Source of the DNA: DASZPJ01 sp035550295
GTDB taxonomy: Bacteria > Patescibacteriota > Saccharimonadia > Saccharimonadales > UBA4665
Direction of reading: 5' to 3'
DNA: 22,534 nt
Assembly: GCA_035550295.1 (NCBI GenBank)
Contig: DASZPJ010000012.1
Span: forward strand, 1 to 22,534
In this document: piece by piece, positions 7,369 through 13,953 of the stretch
How positions within the stretch are numbered: position 1 is the first letter of the stretch
How the letters are laid out: each line of letters opens with the position of its first letter
Made by a program: the position numbers and the translations under genes
Notes under the pieces: generated by a model
Databases searched by the model: none
The model's input: only the letters and a program-made list of their open reading frames with translations
Told to the model about the DNA's origin: nothing

Positions 7369-8142
7369 ATGTCGTGGAAACAAACACTAAAAATCATGAG
7401 TTTGCTGCTAGTGGTTTTTTTGCTGTTGCCCGTGGTAGCCTTTTCTGACGCCCAATCTTCATCATCGCACTACCAGGTTTCAGAAGTTTTCTTTGGTGCC
7501 GGTGGCGAGCTTGAGGCTTGTAAGACCGGCGGCACATATTGTGCCAAGGAATCTGCTGGCGATTTAGGCGTCGGCAAAACTTGTGGTACGGCCTTTTGTG
7601 CCCACGGTGGATTCAATAGTGACCGTACGCCCTACCTGGAAATGACAGTCAACAACACCAGCGTGAATCTTGGCACGGTTTCGGCTACCGGCACAAAGTG
7701 GGCGACGGCCAGCTTTTCCGTAAAAGCTTACCTGGCGCATGGTTATAGCGTGGTCAATGCCTCGCCACCACCGACCAACGGCAGCTATACGATCCACACC
7801 AACAGCTCACCAACTGTTTCGTCTCCGGGTACCGAGCAATTCGGCATAAATTTAGTGAAAAATAACAGCCCAACGACAAACCTCGGCGCCAACCCGGGTC
7901 AGCTGCCGGACAGTAGCTTTGCTTTTGGGCAGGCAGGTACAGAAACGGGTGCTGGCGCCGAGTATGGCACGGCCGATCACTACATGTATAGCGACCAACC
8001 GGGTCTCAACGAGGTCGCGTACTCTACGCAGAGTAGTAGCTATACGCAGTTTACCATTACATACATCTTTAATATCAGCCACGTCACACCCGGCGGAACG
8101 TACACGATGCAACACGTCCTGGTGGCGACCGGCACCTACTAA
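7369..8142 (+). CDS. Secreted beta-module surface protein with four N-terminal cysteines
   Basis: The protein has 257 residues. The signal peptide covers about 1-28 (hydrophobic SLLLVVFLLLPVVAF). The mature N-terminal segment carries four Cys in two pairs (ACKTGGTYC and TCGTAFC) around a repeated Gly-rich pattern, then NSDRTPYLEMTVNNTSVNLG. The C-terminal module has SFSVKAYLAHGYSV, EQFGINLVKNNSP and the ending GGTYTMQHVLVATGTY. The same module ends the two downstream genes (IYTANINLIATGSF in the second). No membrane anchor or sortase signal is seen, so it is probably released or held non-covalently at the surface. It is first of a five-gene set of exported proteins. The ending recalls the WxL domain (YxxxLxWxL), but the diagnostic Trp-x-Leu is not clear. 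The function is unknown. Confidence 0.85.
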   Translation: MSWKQTLKIMSLLLVVFLLLPVVAFSDAQSSSSHYQVSEVFFGAGGELEACKTGGTYCAKESAGDLGVGKTCGTAFCAHGGFNSDRTPYLEMTVNNTSVNLGTVSATGTKWATASFSVKAYLAHGYSVVNASPPPTNGSYTIHTNSSPTVSSPGTEQFGINLVKNNSPTTNLGANPGQLPDSSFAFGQAGTETGAGAEYGTADHYMYSDQPGLNEVAYSTQSSSYTQFTITYIFNISHVTPGGTYTMQHVLVATGTY

Positions 8143-8184
8143 CAAATTATCGGGCTGTGGATAAGTTTTTGATTTTTGGCATAA

Positions 8185-8207
8185 AAAGTCTTGCAGTAGC
8201 AAGCTTT
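8185..8207 (+). other. Small hairpin in the 7369-8261 gap
   Basis: AAAG-(T)-CTTGC-AGTA-GCAAG-CTTT can fold into a nine-pair stem with one bulged base. It overlaps the presumed -35 position of the next promoter. No T-run follows, so it is not a standard terminator. It could be an operator or be neutral. Confidence 0.3.
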
Positions 8208-8220
8208 AGCATGTTACGAT
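8191..8220 (+). promoter_or_regulatory. Promoter for the 8261 surface gene
   Basis: An extended -10, TGT plus TACGAT (8212-8220), lies 18 bases after a weak TTGCAG -35. Transcription would begin near 8227, giving a leader of about 34 bases without a Shine-Dalgarno site. The rest of this 118-base gap (the longest in the window) holds the hairpin above and an isolated TGTGGATAA at 8156-8164. Confidence 0.4.
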
Positions 8221-8260
8221 GACCGCGGAATACCTAAACAAAAACTGAAGTTAACACCTC

Positions 8261-9703
8261 ATGAGCAATCGCAAATTTTCGATTAATGTAAGCGCCTTAA
8301 CACGTGCTGCTTATGTTGCAGTCGCTACACTGTTGCTAGTTGCCGGCTTTCCGCTCTTTGGTGGTGGCAAGGTTTATGCGGCGACGCAATTGGGTCAACG
8401 CAGCATCCAGATGAGCGATTCGGGCGCCAGCAGTAACGGCATATCTACTGGTGTAGGTAGCGGAACAAGCGTCGTTTATGAAGTTTCTATTGTGACGACG
8501 GCATCAGCCGATTCAATCGTAATCGACTTCTGTACCCAAGATCCTATAATCGGTGATACCTGCACAAAACCAACCGGACTTACACTTACGACTGGAGTTG
8601 CAGTGCCTACCGGTGTTGCTAGTCCTGGACCGATAGCTGCCAACTGGACTGCGACTACGACTGCTCACGGTGTAGAATTGGCTGACGGTGCTGGCGAAAC
8701 CCATGCTGCATCCGCCGGTACTCACGTATTTGACCTAACTGGCATTACTAACCCACAAGCGCCTGCCGGTACATTCTATGCTCGCGTCTATACCTATACA
8801 CACCACGACTTTGAATCCAGTGGTAGTGGGTACACTAGCCCTACCGCGCCCGGTGATTACGTGAACTACGGCGGTCTCGCTCTGGCGACCACCAACACCA
8901 TTACAGTCACGGCCCGTGTGCAGGAATCGCTTTCATTTTGTGTAACTGCAGCTGATCCAAACAACTGGTCAGACACCGCTAACAGCGGTGCGAACGCTGG
9001 TGACTGTGCGGCGGCCGAAGTCGCAGCCGCTCCCCCAGCAGTAATACTTGGTACTGCCAGCGGTAGTGGCCAACCAGTGCTTTCTTCCCAGACTGTTGAT
9101 GTTGGTAGTGGCAGCCAAACAGCCTCTGACAATGCCATCTGGACCCAACTGTCTACCAATGCCACGCACGGTGCAGTTATTGATATGCGCAACAGCAACG
9201 GTTCATCACCTTCCACAGGGCTCTGCGGCGGACTGAGCGCCGATAGCGGTGCTACCTGTGCCATTCCCGCACTTGATACCCTCGGTGGTGGCTGTACGTC
9301 TACAACTGCTTGTGCCATGACAGCCGGTTCAGCCGCCTTCGGTTTATTCGTAAACCAATACACGCCGACTGCTAACCTTCCTGGCACAGTTGGCACACTT
9401 ACACCACAGCAGCCATACTATAACTCTAGCCATTGTGGTAGTGCCACGGCAACTAACCCATGTGTATCAAACTCTGGTACAACTTGGTTTGGCATGGACT
9501 CCGGTTCGACGCCCGCCAACAGCGGTACGCCAGCCACCAACCTCGGTAACGTAACCAGCGAGTTTGGTAGCATTGTATCCACATCTTCCTCAGCTCTTTA
9601 CCACTTCGACCAAAAATGGCAGTTCGCCGCTACTGCCGCCTTGACCACTCCAGCAGGCATCTACACCGCCAACATCAACCTCATTGCTACTGGCAGCTTC
9701 TAG
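8261..9703 (+). CDS. Large secreted two-module surface protein, Cys-containing
   Basis: The protein has 480 residues. The signal peptide ends near VYA-AT (40/41). The mature N-terminus reads QLGQRSIQMSDSG, followed by a beta module with C91 and C101 in FCTQDPIIGDTC. It is a paralogue of the next gene, which has AQRSLQLVDDS and FCSNDPLVGTPC with the same Cys spacing. From about 212 a second module starts (TVTARVQESLSFC) and ends with GIYTANINLIATGSF at the very C-terminus. The C-terminal module carries several further Cys (for example GLCGGL, ATCAI, GGCTS, ACAMT), suggesting disulphides and hence an extracytoplasmic location. Composition is rich in Ala, Gly, Ser and Thr with few charged residues. 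There is no anchor. It was probably produced by tandem duplication with 9715-10791. The biochemical role is unknown. Confidence 0.87.
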   Translation: MSNRKFSINVSALTRAAYVAVATLLLVAGFPLFGGGKVYAATQLGQRSIQMSDSGASSNGISTGVGSGTSVVYEVSIVTTASADSIVIDFCTQDPIIGDTCTKPTGLTLTTGVAVPTGVASPGPIAANWTATTTAHGVELADGAGETHAASAGTHVFDLTGITNPQAPAGTFYARVYTYTHHDFESSGSGYTSPTAPGDYVNYGGLALATTNTITVTARVQESLSFCVTAADPNNWSDTANSGANAGDCAAAEVAAAPPAVILGTASGSGQPVLSSQTVDVGSGSQTASDNAIWTQLSTNATHGAVIDMRNSNGSSPSTGLCGGLSADSGATCAIPALDTLGGGCTSTTACAMTAGSAAFGLFVNQYTPTANLPGTVGTLTPQQPYYNSSHCGSATATNPCVSNSGTTWFGMDSGSTPANSGTPATNLGNVTSEFGSIVSTSSSALYHFDQKWQFAATAALTTPAGIYTANINLIATGSF

Positions 9704-9714
9704 GCTAGTAATGA

Positions 9715-10791
9715 ATGAGCGCCTACAGCCGACTTCTCAGCCGCGCCTACACTAAGGGTATATTCATTGCCGTCGTGTGCCTGCTGGTAATAGCAGGCTT
9801 GTACTCCTGGATCGGCCGGACGCCAGCCTACGGTGCTAATCTGGCCCAGCGTTCGTTGCAGCTGGTTGACGACTCCACCGGCGTGACCACTTCGTACCAA
9901 TTGTCTTTTAGCGTTGTTACTGCCGGTATGCTGGGTTCGGTGGTTGCCGAATTCTGTTCGAACGATCCACTAGTCGGCACGCCATGTACGGTGCCACCCG
10001 GATTGGATGTTAGCCAGGCGGTTATTGCGCAGCAAAATGGATTGACCGGCTTCACGGTCAGCAACGCTTCAACTACTAACAAGCTGATACTTACAAGAAC
10101 CCCGGCGGCGGCTTCGCCCGGAGCGGCTTACTACAAGCTGAATCACGTCGTCAACCCGAACAGTGCCGGGTCATACTACGTGCGACTTTATACCTATGCG
10201 ACAGACGATGCCAGCGGTCCAGCCAGTGATTACGGCGGGATCGCGTTTGAAATCAGCAACTCAAAAGTGACAATTACCGCCGAAGTGCCGCCATATCTAA
10301 TTTTTTGCACGGGAGTAACTATTAGCGGTAACAATTGCGCCAATGCCAGCGGCGATTTTATCGATTTGGGAAACCTATCGCCAAGCCATAGCAGTACCGG
10401 CACATCCCAAATGTTAGTGACGACCAACGCTGCCGGTGGCTACAGCGTCACCAGCGGCGGCACCACACTGAGCAGTGGTAATAATGAGATTAAAGCCCTC
10501 GCTAGCGGAGACTTGTCTCGCCCGGGAACCGCCCAGTTCGGCCTGAACCTGACATCCAATTCAGCACCTTCGGTCGGCCACAATCCTGCCGGCCCCGGCA
10601 CCGGCCAGCCAGTATCAGGCTACAATCAATCCAACACATTCCGGTTTGGCGACGGCGACATTATCGTCGCCAACCCAAAACCAGATAATACCCGAGTTTA
10701 TACTGTCAGCTATCTCGCTAACGTGCCGTCTACCCAGCCGCCAGGCGTTTATGTAACGACGCTGACCTATGTCTGCTTGGCCGATTTTTAG
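9715..10791 (+). CDS. Secreted two-module surface protein, paralogue of the preceding gene
   Basis: The protein has 358 residues. The signal peptide ends near AYG-AN (40/41). The N-terminal module begins ANLAQRSLQLVDDS and includes C81 and C91 (FCSNDPLVGTPCTVPPGL), matching the upstream protein in motif and spacing. The C-terminal module starts near KVTITAEVPPYLIFC and shows DLGNLSP, MLVTTNAAGGYSV and AQFGLNL. It ends PGVYVTTLTYVCLADF, again the shared final strand. It lies only 11 bases after the previous stop, so it is probably co-transcribed. An overlapping ATG at 9711 is in another frame. Start 9715 gives the signal peptide. The function is unknown: a surface or fibre component is likely. 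Confidence 0.87.
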   Translation: MSAYSRLLSRAYTKGIFIAVVCLLVIAGLYSWIGRTPAYGANLAQRSLQLVDDSTGVTTSYQLSFSVVTAGMLGSVVAEFCSNDPLVGTPCTVPPGLDVSQAVIAQQNGLTGFTVSNASTTNKLILTRTPAAASPGAAYYKLNHVVNPNSAGSYYVRLYTYATDDASGPASDYGGIAFEISNSKVTITAEVPPYLIFCTGVTISGNNCANASGDFIDLGNLSPSHSSTGTSQMLVTTNAAGGYSVTSGGTTLSSGNNEIKALASGDLSRPGTAQFGLNLTSNSAPSVGHNPAGPGTGQPVSGYNQSNTFRFGDGDIIVANPKPDNTRVYTVSYLANVPSTQPPGVYVTTLTYVCLADF

Positions 10792-10798
10792 CAATTTG

Positions 10799-10807
10799 TG
10801 CTAATAT
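10799..10807 (+). promoter_or_regulatory. Extended -10 promoter for the DUF916-like gene
   Basis: TGC plus TAATAT forms an extended -10. A weak TTGGCC lies 19 bases upstream. The predicted start is near 10814, giving a leader of about 40 bases that contains a strong ribosome site. Confidence 0.45.
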
Positions 10808-10836
10808 TAAGCATGAACAGTCAAACACCGACACAG

Positions 10837-10842
10837 AGGAGG
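10837..10842 (+). promoter_or_regulatory. Strong Shine-Dalgarno site
   Basis: AGGAGG lies 11 bases before the ATG at 10854. It is the best ribosome-binding site in the window and stands out because most neighbours have none. It may set a high or differently controlled level for this anchored protein. Confidence 0.7.
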
Positions 10843-10853
10843 ATATAACTTCG

Positions 10854-11843
10854 ATGATTCGATCCAGCCACCGCCGCTTCCTAGCAAGCCTCGGACTAGC
10901 TTTGATGTTAGCTGCCGCTAATTTGCCATTTGCCAATGCGGCCAATTCCGGTGGCAATGCGCTGCGAGTTTCACCAGTGCGCACCGACGTTACTATAAAT
11001 CCCGGCGAACATCATACCGTGACGGTTTACATCACCAACGTCGGAAATGTAGCGGCGCATTTGCAAGCGATCATCAACGACTTTACAGCCAGCAACGACG
11101 AAAGTGGTAACCCGGCCATCATCCTCGATCCGACCAAGTTTGCCTCGAGCCATAGCTTGAAGCGGTTAATTACGCCAGTTCCCAACTTTACGCTGAATGG
11201 TGGCCAAACCAAAGGTATAGACGTCGTCATAAACGTACCCAAAAACGCTGTAGCCGGCGGCTACTTCGGCGCAGTCCGCTTTGCACCGGCCAGTACCACC
11301 AAAGGCCAGAACCAAAACGTGAGCCTGTCCGGCAGCGTCGGCTCGCTAATTTTGTTGAAAGTACCCGGCGACATAAAAGAAAACGTAACGATTGTAAGTT
11401 TTGATGCTCGCAAAAACGATAGCCCCAACACCATTTTCTTCAGCAACAAAGGCATAACTGCCAACGTTCGTTTTCGCAACGCCGGCAATATTCAGGAAGA
11501 GCCTTTTGGCAAAATATTGCTGAAGAACCGCAGCGGCAAAGTCTTGGCCAGCTACGAGATCAATAACGAAACCCCGCCCGGAGAAGTCCTGCCGGACAGC
11601 ATCCGCAAGTTCACCGCGCATCTGAAAAAAGTCGGCAGTTTTGGCGAATTCAAAATCGAAGGCAACTTTGGCTATGGCAGCAGCGGCCAGTTGCTGAGCG
11701 GTAGCACCACTTTCTATGTCATACCCGTGTGGCTAATCCTGGCTGTACTGGGCGTGATTGCCTTAGTACTGTTCCTGGTATTTGGCCTGCCAAAGTTGGT
11801 CAAAGCCTACAACGACCGAGTCTTGCGCAAAGCCGGCAAGTAG
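10854..11843 (+). CDS. DUF916/WxLIP-like anchored surface protein
   Basis: The protein has 329 residues. The signal peptide ends near ANA-AN (29/30). The first beta domain has the family-like pattern LRVSPVRTDVTINPGE, VYITNVGN, a middle acidic stretch, then INVPKNAVAGGYFGAVRF and GSVGSLILLKVPGDIKE. A second Ig-like domain (about 200-280) carries VRFRNAGNIQEEPFGKILLK. A C-terminal membrane helix (about 288-311) is followed by a short basic tail. Signal, two beta domains, membrane helix and basic tail match the DUF916-DUF3324 proteins of Gram-positive WxL loci, which bind peptidoglycan and hold WxL proteins. It sits directly after the secreted beta-module genes, as in such loci. The family call is by eye and needs a profile search. 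Confidence 0.8.
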   Translation: MIRSSHRRFLASLGLALMLAAANLPFANAANSGGNALRVSPVRTDVTINPGEHHTVTVYITNVGNVAAHLQAIINDFTASNDESGNPAIILDPTKFASSHSLKRLITPVPNFTLNGGQTKGIDVVINVPKNAVAGGYFGAVRFAPASTTKGQNQNVSLSGSVGSLILLKVPGDIKENVTIVSFDARKNDSPNTIFFSNKGITANVRFRNAGNIQEEPFGKILLKNRSGKVLASYEINNETPPGEVLPDSIRKFTAHLKKVGSFGEFKIEGNFGYGSSGQLLSGSTTFYVIPVWLILAVLGVIALVLFLVFGLPKLVKAYNDRVLRKAGK

Positions 11844-11873
11844 ACCGTCCGGATCCTGACCTCTCGACCCTAA

Positions 11874-11899
11874 CACAGGCTGTTTTAACAGCGCTTGTG
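11874..11899 (+). promoter_or_regulatory. Inverted repeat at the promoter of the PKD gene
   Basis: CACA-G-GCTGTT-TT-AACAGC-GCT-TGTG forms a dyad of ten base pairs with a small asymmetric bulge. It ends immediately before the -10 at 11901, at the -35 position. No T-run follows. It could be an operator for the 11913 gene or a weak end signal for the previous gene. Confidence 0.4.
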
Positions 11900-11906
11900 C
11901 TAAGCT
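11898..11906 (+). promoter_or_regulatory. Extended -10-like site close to the PKD gene start
   Basis: TGC plus TAAGCT ends 6 bases before the ATG at 11913. The hexamer is poor (3 of 6), but its TGTGCTAA context is shared with sites at 10798 and 20035. Confidence 0.3.
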
Positions 11907-11912
11907 AATAAG

Positions 11913-12803
11913 ATGAAACGACTGCTGCGCAGTTTGGTGTGGAGCTTGCTGGCGGTATCGCTGAGTTTGACGTCCGTTGGTGTGGCGCATGCTGCTAATA
12001 ATTTTCCGGATGAATCAGCTTCCGGGTCGATCGGTATAAAAGGCACCATATCGTCCGCGCCACCCAAGCAGGGGCCCACTATAACTACGCCGGGCAATGG
12101 CGCCAGCTTTACCGAAGTGCCCATCACCGTAAGTGGCTTGTGCCCGCCCAATACTATCGTCAAAATTTTCTCTAACAACATTTTTGTTGGCTCAACCTTT
12201 TGCCAGGGCGGCAGCTACTCTTTGCAAATTGACCTGTTCAGCGGCAAAAACGATTTAGTTGCCCGGGCTTATGATGCACTAGACCAATCCGGACCGGACT
12301 CCAACACCGTTAGCGTAACCTTCAACGATGCCCAATTTTTGCAGCATGGCACCCATGTTCATTTGAGCAGTGTTTACGCCGAAAAGGGCGCGCCACCCGG
12401 CCAGGAACTGGATTGGCCAGTGGTGGTCAGCGGCGGACAAGGGCCGTACGCCATCAGCATCAACTGGGGTGACGGCACAGCCAATGATTTATTTAGTATC
12501 GACAGTGCCGGGACTTTTATAATGAAGCACGTTTACAAGCAGGCCGGAATTTACAAAATTGTGGTGCAGGCGACCGACAAAAACGGGGGCACCGCTTACT
12601 TACAACTGATCGGCCAAGCTACCGGGGCGACGCAGAATAACAGCAGCAAAGAGTCAAGCGGCGCTCTAGTGAAAGTCGAAGTCTTGTGGTGGCCGGCCCT
12701 GGCCATGTTGCCACTGATTTTTGCCAGTTTTTGGGTTGGTCGCCGTTACGAACTGTACGTTTTGCGCAAACAACTCGAAAAACAACGCCAGGAACAAGCT
12801 TAG
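11913..12803 (+). CDS. PKD-domain surface protein with C-terminal membrane anchor
   Basis: The protein has 296 residues. The signal peptide ends near AHA-AN (28/29). An Ig-like domain (about 48-130) has the opening TPGNGASFTEVPITVSGLCP and a Cys pair (GLCP, TFCQ). A PKD domain follows (about 160-235) with the hallmark WGDG at 185-188 and an HVYKQAGIY strand. After an Asn/Ser linker there is one membrane helix (about 251-272) and a basic cytoplasmic tail rich in R, K, Q and E. It is a paralogue of 18885-20018, sharing domain order, Cys pair, WGDG and tail. PKD domains usually mediate binding at the cell surface. It follows the DUF916-like protein and may be another anchor of the same surface assembly. 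Confidence 0.85.
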   Translation: MKRLLRSLVWSLLAVSLSLTSVGVAHAANNFPDESASGSIGIKGTISSAPPKQGPTITTPGNGASFTEVPITVSGLCPPNTIVKIFSNNIFVGSTFCQGGSYSLQIDLFSGKNDLVARAYDALDQSGPDSNTVSVTFNDAQFLQHGTHVHLSSVYAEKGAPPGQELDWPVVVSGGQGPYAISINWGDGTANDLFSIDSAGTFIMKHVYKQAGIYKIVVQATDKNGGTAYLQLIGQATGATQNNSSKESSGALVKVEVLWWPALAMLPLIFASFWVGRRYELYVLRKQLEKQRQEQA

Positions 12804-12811
12804 ATAGCTGA

Positions 12812-12857
12812 CCGTTCTTAGCTATTAGTTCTTCGAAGAACCAAGAACCAAGAACGG
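12812..12857 (+). repeat. Hairpin built from CCAAGAA repeats upstream of mnmA
   Basis: The outer arms CCGTTCTT (12812-12819) and AAGAACGG (12850-12857) pair. The inner perfect palindrome GTTCTTCGAAGAAC (12828-12841) pairs. An eight-base internal loop separates them. The right side is tandem CCAAGAA (12841-12847, 12848-12854) preceded by a one-mismatch copy (12834-12840). No T-run follows, so it is a stem-loop repeat rather than a standard terminator, although it may still protect or end the upstream mRNA. Confidence 0.7.
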
Positions 12858-12872
12858 GGTCGTAGACCAAGC

Positions 12873-12901
12873 AAGACAATCAGGCGTAAATGGGCTAAAA
12901 T
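12873..12901 (+). promoter_or_regulatory. Leaderless promoter of mnmA
   Basis: AAGACA (12873-12878, 4 of 6 to TTGACA) and TAAAAT (12896-12901) are separated by 17 bases. The -10 ends 8 bases before the ATG at 12910, so transcription should begin at or next to the start codon. Confidence 0.55.
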
Positions 12902-12909
12902 AGCAAGCT

Positions 12910-13953
12910 ATGCCGGGAACAAAAGTTTACGTTGGTATGAGTGGCGGCGTTGATTCGTCGTTGACTGCAGCGATCTTAAAAGAGCAGGGCTATGACGTAA
13001 CTGGCGTGTATATGAAGAACTGGAGCCAGGATTTACCCGGCTTTATTTGCCCATGGAAAGAAGATTTCCAGGATGCCAAGCGCGTCGCCGTGCAGCTCGA
13101 TATACCATTCAAAATGTATGACTTCGAGACTGAGTACCGCCAAAAAGTCGTGGACTACATGGTGCGTGAATACTCGGCCGGTCGGACGCCAAACCCGGAT
13201 GTCATGTGCAACCAAGAAGTTAAATTTAAATTATTTTTGGAAACCGCCCTGGAAGACGGTGCTGACTTCATCGCCACTGGCCACTACACCCGAACTAAGG
13301 ACGGTGAATTATTAACCGGCGTTGACGACGGCAAAGACCAGTCCTACTTTTTGTACCGCGTCACCGAAGACGCTTTGCGGCACAGCCTAATGCCAATTGG
13401 CGAACTGCAAAAATCAGAAGTCCGGGCCAGGGCCAAGAAACTTGGTTTGTATACGGCTGAAAAACCAGACAGCCAGGGAATTTGCTTTGTCGGCAAAGTC
13501 GGCATCAAAGAATTTTTGCTGCACGAACTAGGCGAACAGCCGCAAGGGCCAATCATTGACCAAAACGGCAAAACCATCGGCCAGCACGACGGCGCGATTT
13601 TTTACACCATCGGCCAGCGCCACGGCCTGAATGTCGGCGGCGGCCTGCCATATTACGTCAGCCGTAAAGACATCAAGGCCAACACGATTTACGTGACCAC
13701 CAACCTGGACGACAAAGAGTTGTGGAGCAAGGAAGTCCGGCTGCAAAACATCCACTGGATCAATCCAAGAACCAAGAACCAAGAACCAAGAACCGGCCTG
13801 AAGGCACGCTTGCGCTACCGCGGCCCGCTCGTTAGTTGTCGGCTCGAAGGTGATAAGCTAGTGCTCGACGAACCACAGCGTGGCCTGGCCGCCGGCCAAT
13901 CGGCCGTCATTTACGACGGTGAGCATGTGCTTGGCGGCGGAATCGTCTGCTAG
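12910..13953 (+). CDS. mnmA: tRNA-uridine 2-sulfurtransferase
   Basis: MnmA installs the 2-thio group on uridine 34 of Lys, Glu and Gln tRNAs in the cytoplasm. The protein has 347 residues, close to the usual 360. The ATP-binding PP-loop SGGVDSS is at 11-17. The two catalytic Cys are seen in TPNPDVMCNQEVKF (Cys100) and DSQGICFVG (Cys192). GHYTR, the DGKDQSYFLYR stretch and the C-terminal beta-barrel (ARLRYRGPLVSC, FDEPQR-like LDEPQRGLAAGQ, GGGIV end) are all present. Oddity: in the linker before the final barrel, four tandem copies of the 7-base unit CCAAGAA are translated as PRTKNQEPRT. The gene nevertheless looks intact. It has its own near-leaderless promoter. Its TAG stop overlaps the stop of the convergent gene. 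Confidence 0.97.
   Translation: MPGTKVYVGMSGGVDSSLTAAILKEQGYDVTGVYMKNWSQDLPGFICPWKEDFQDAKRVAVQLDIPFKMYDFETEYRQKVVDYMVREYSAGRTPNPDVMCNQEVKFKLFLETALEDGADFIATGHYTRTKDGELLTGVDDGKDQSYFLYRVTEDALRHSLMPIGELQKSEVRARAKKLGLYTAEKPDSQGICFVGKVGIKEFLLHELGEQPQGPIIDQNGKTIGQHDGAIFYTIGQRHGLNVGGGLPYYVSRKDIKANTIYVTTNLDDKELWSKEVRLQNIHWINPRTKNQEPRTGLKARLRYRGPLVSCRLEGDKLVLDEPQRGLAAGQSAVIYDGEHVLGGGIVC
13765..13792 (+). repeat. Four tandem copies of CCAAGAA inside mnmA
   Basis: Four perfect 7-base units run from 13765 to 13792, followed by CC. The unit is the one in the hairpin 0.9 kb upstream. Because 7 is not a multiple of 3, the copies are read in rotating frames. The reading frame is kept and the site lies in a variable linker. 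Confidence 0.85.

Noticed and set aside
8156..8164. Perfect DnaA box (TGTGGATAA) as a sign of a replication origin
   Set aside because: It is a single copy with no cluster, no AT-rich unwinding tract and no dnaA or dnaN nearby. One chance 9-mer in a window of this size is not surprising.
12812..12857. Rho-independent terminator after the PKD gene
   Set aside because: The stem is strong but no T-run follows on the forward strand. It is better described as a repeat-built hairpin.
13765..13792. CRISPR-type array
   Set aside because: The units are 7 bases, contiguous, with no spacers, and are translated within mnmA.
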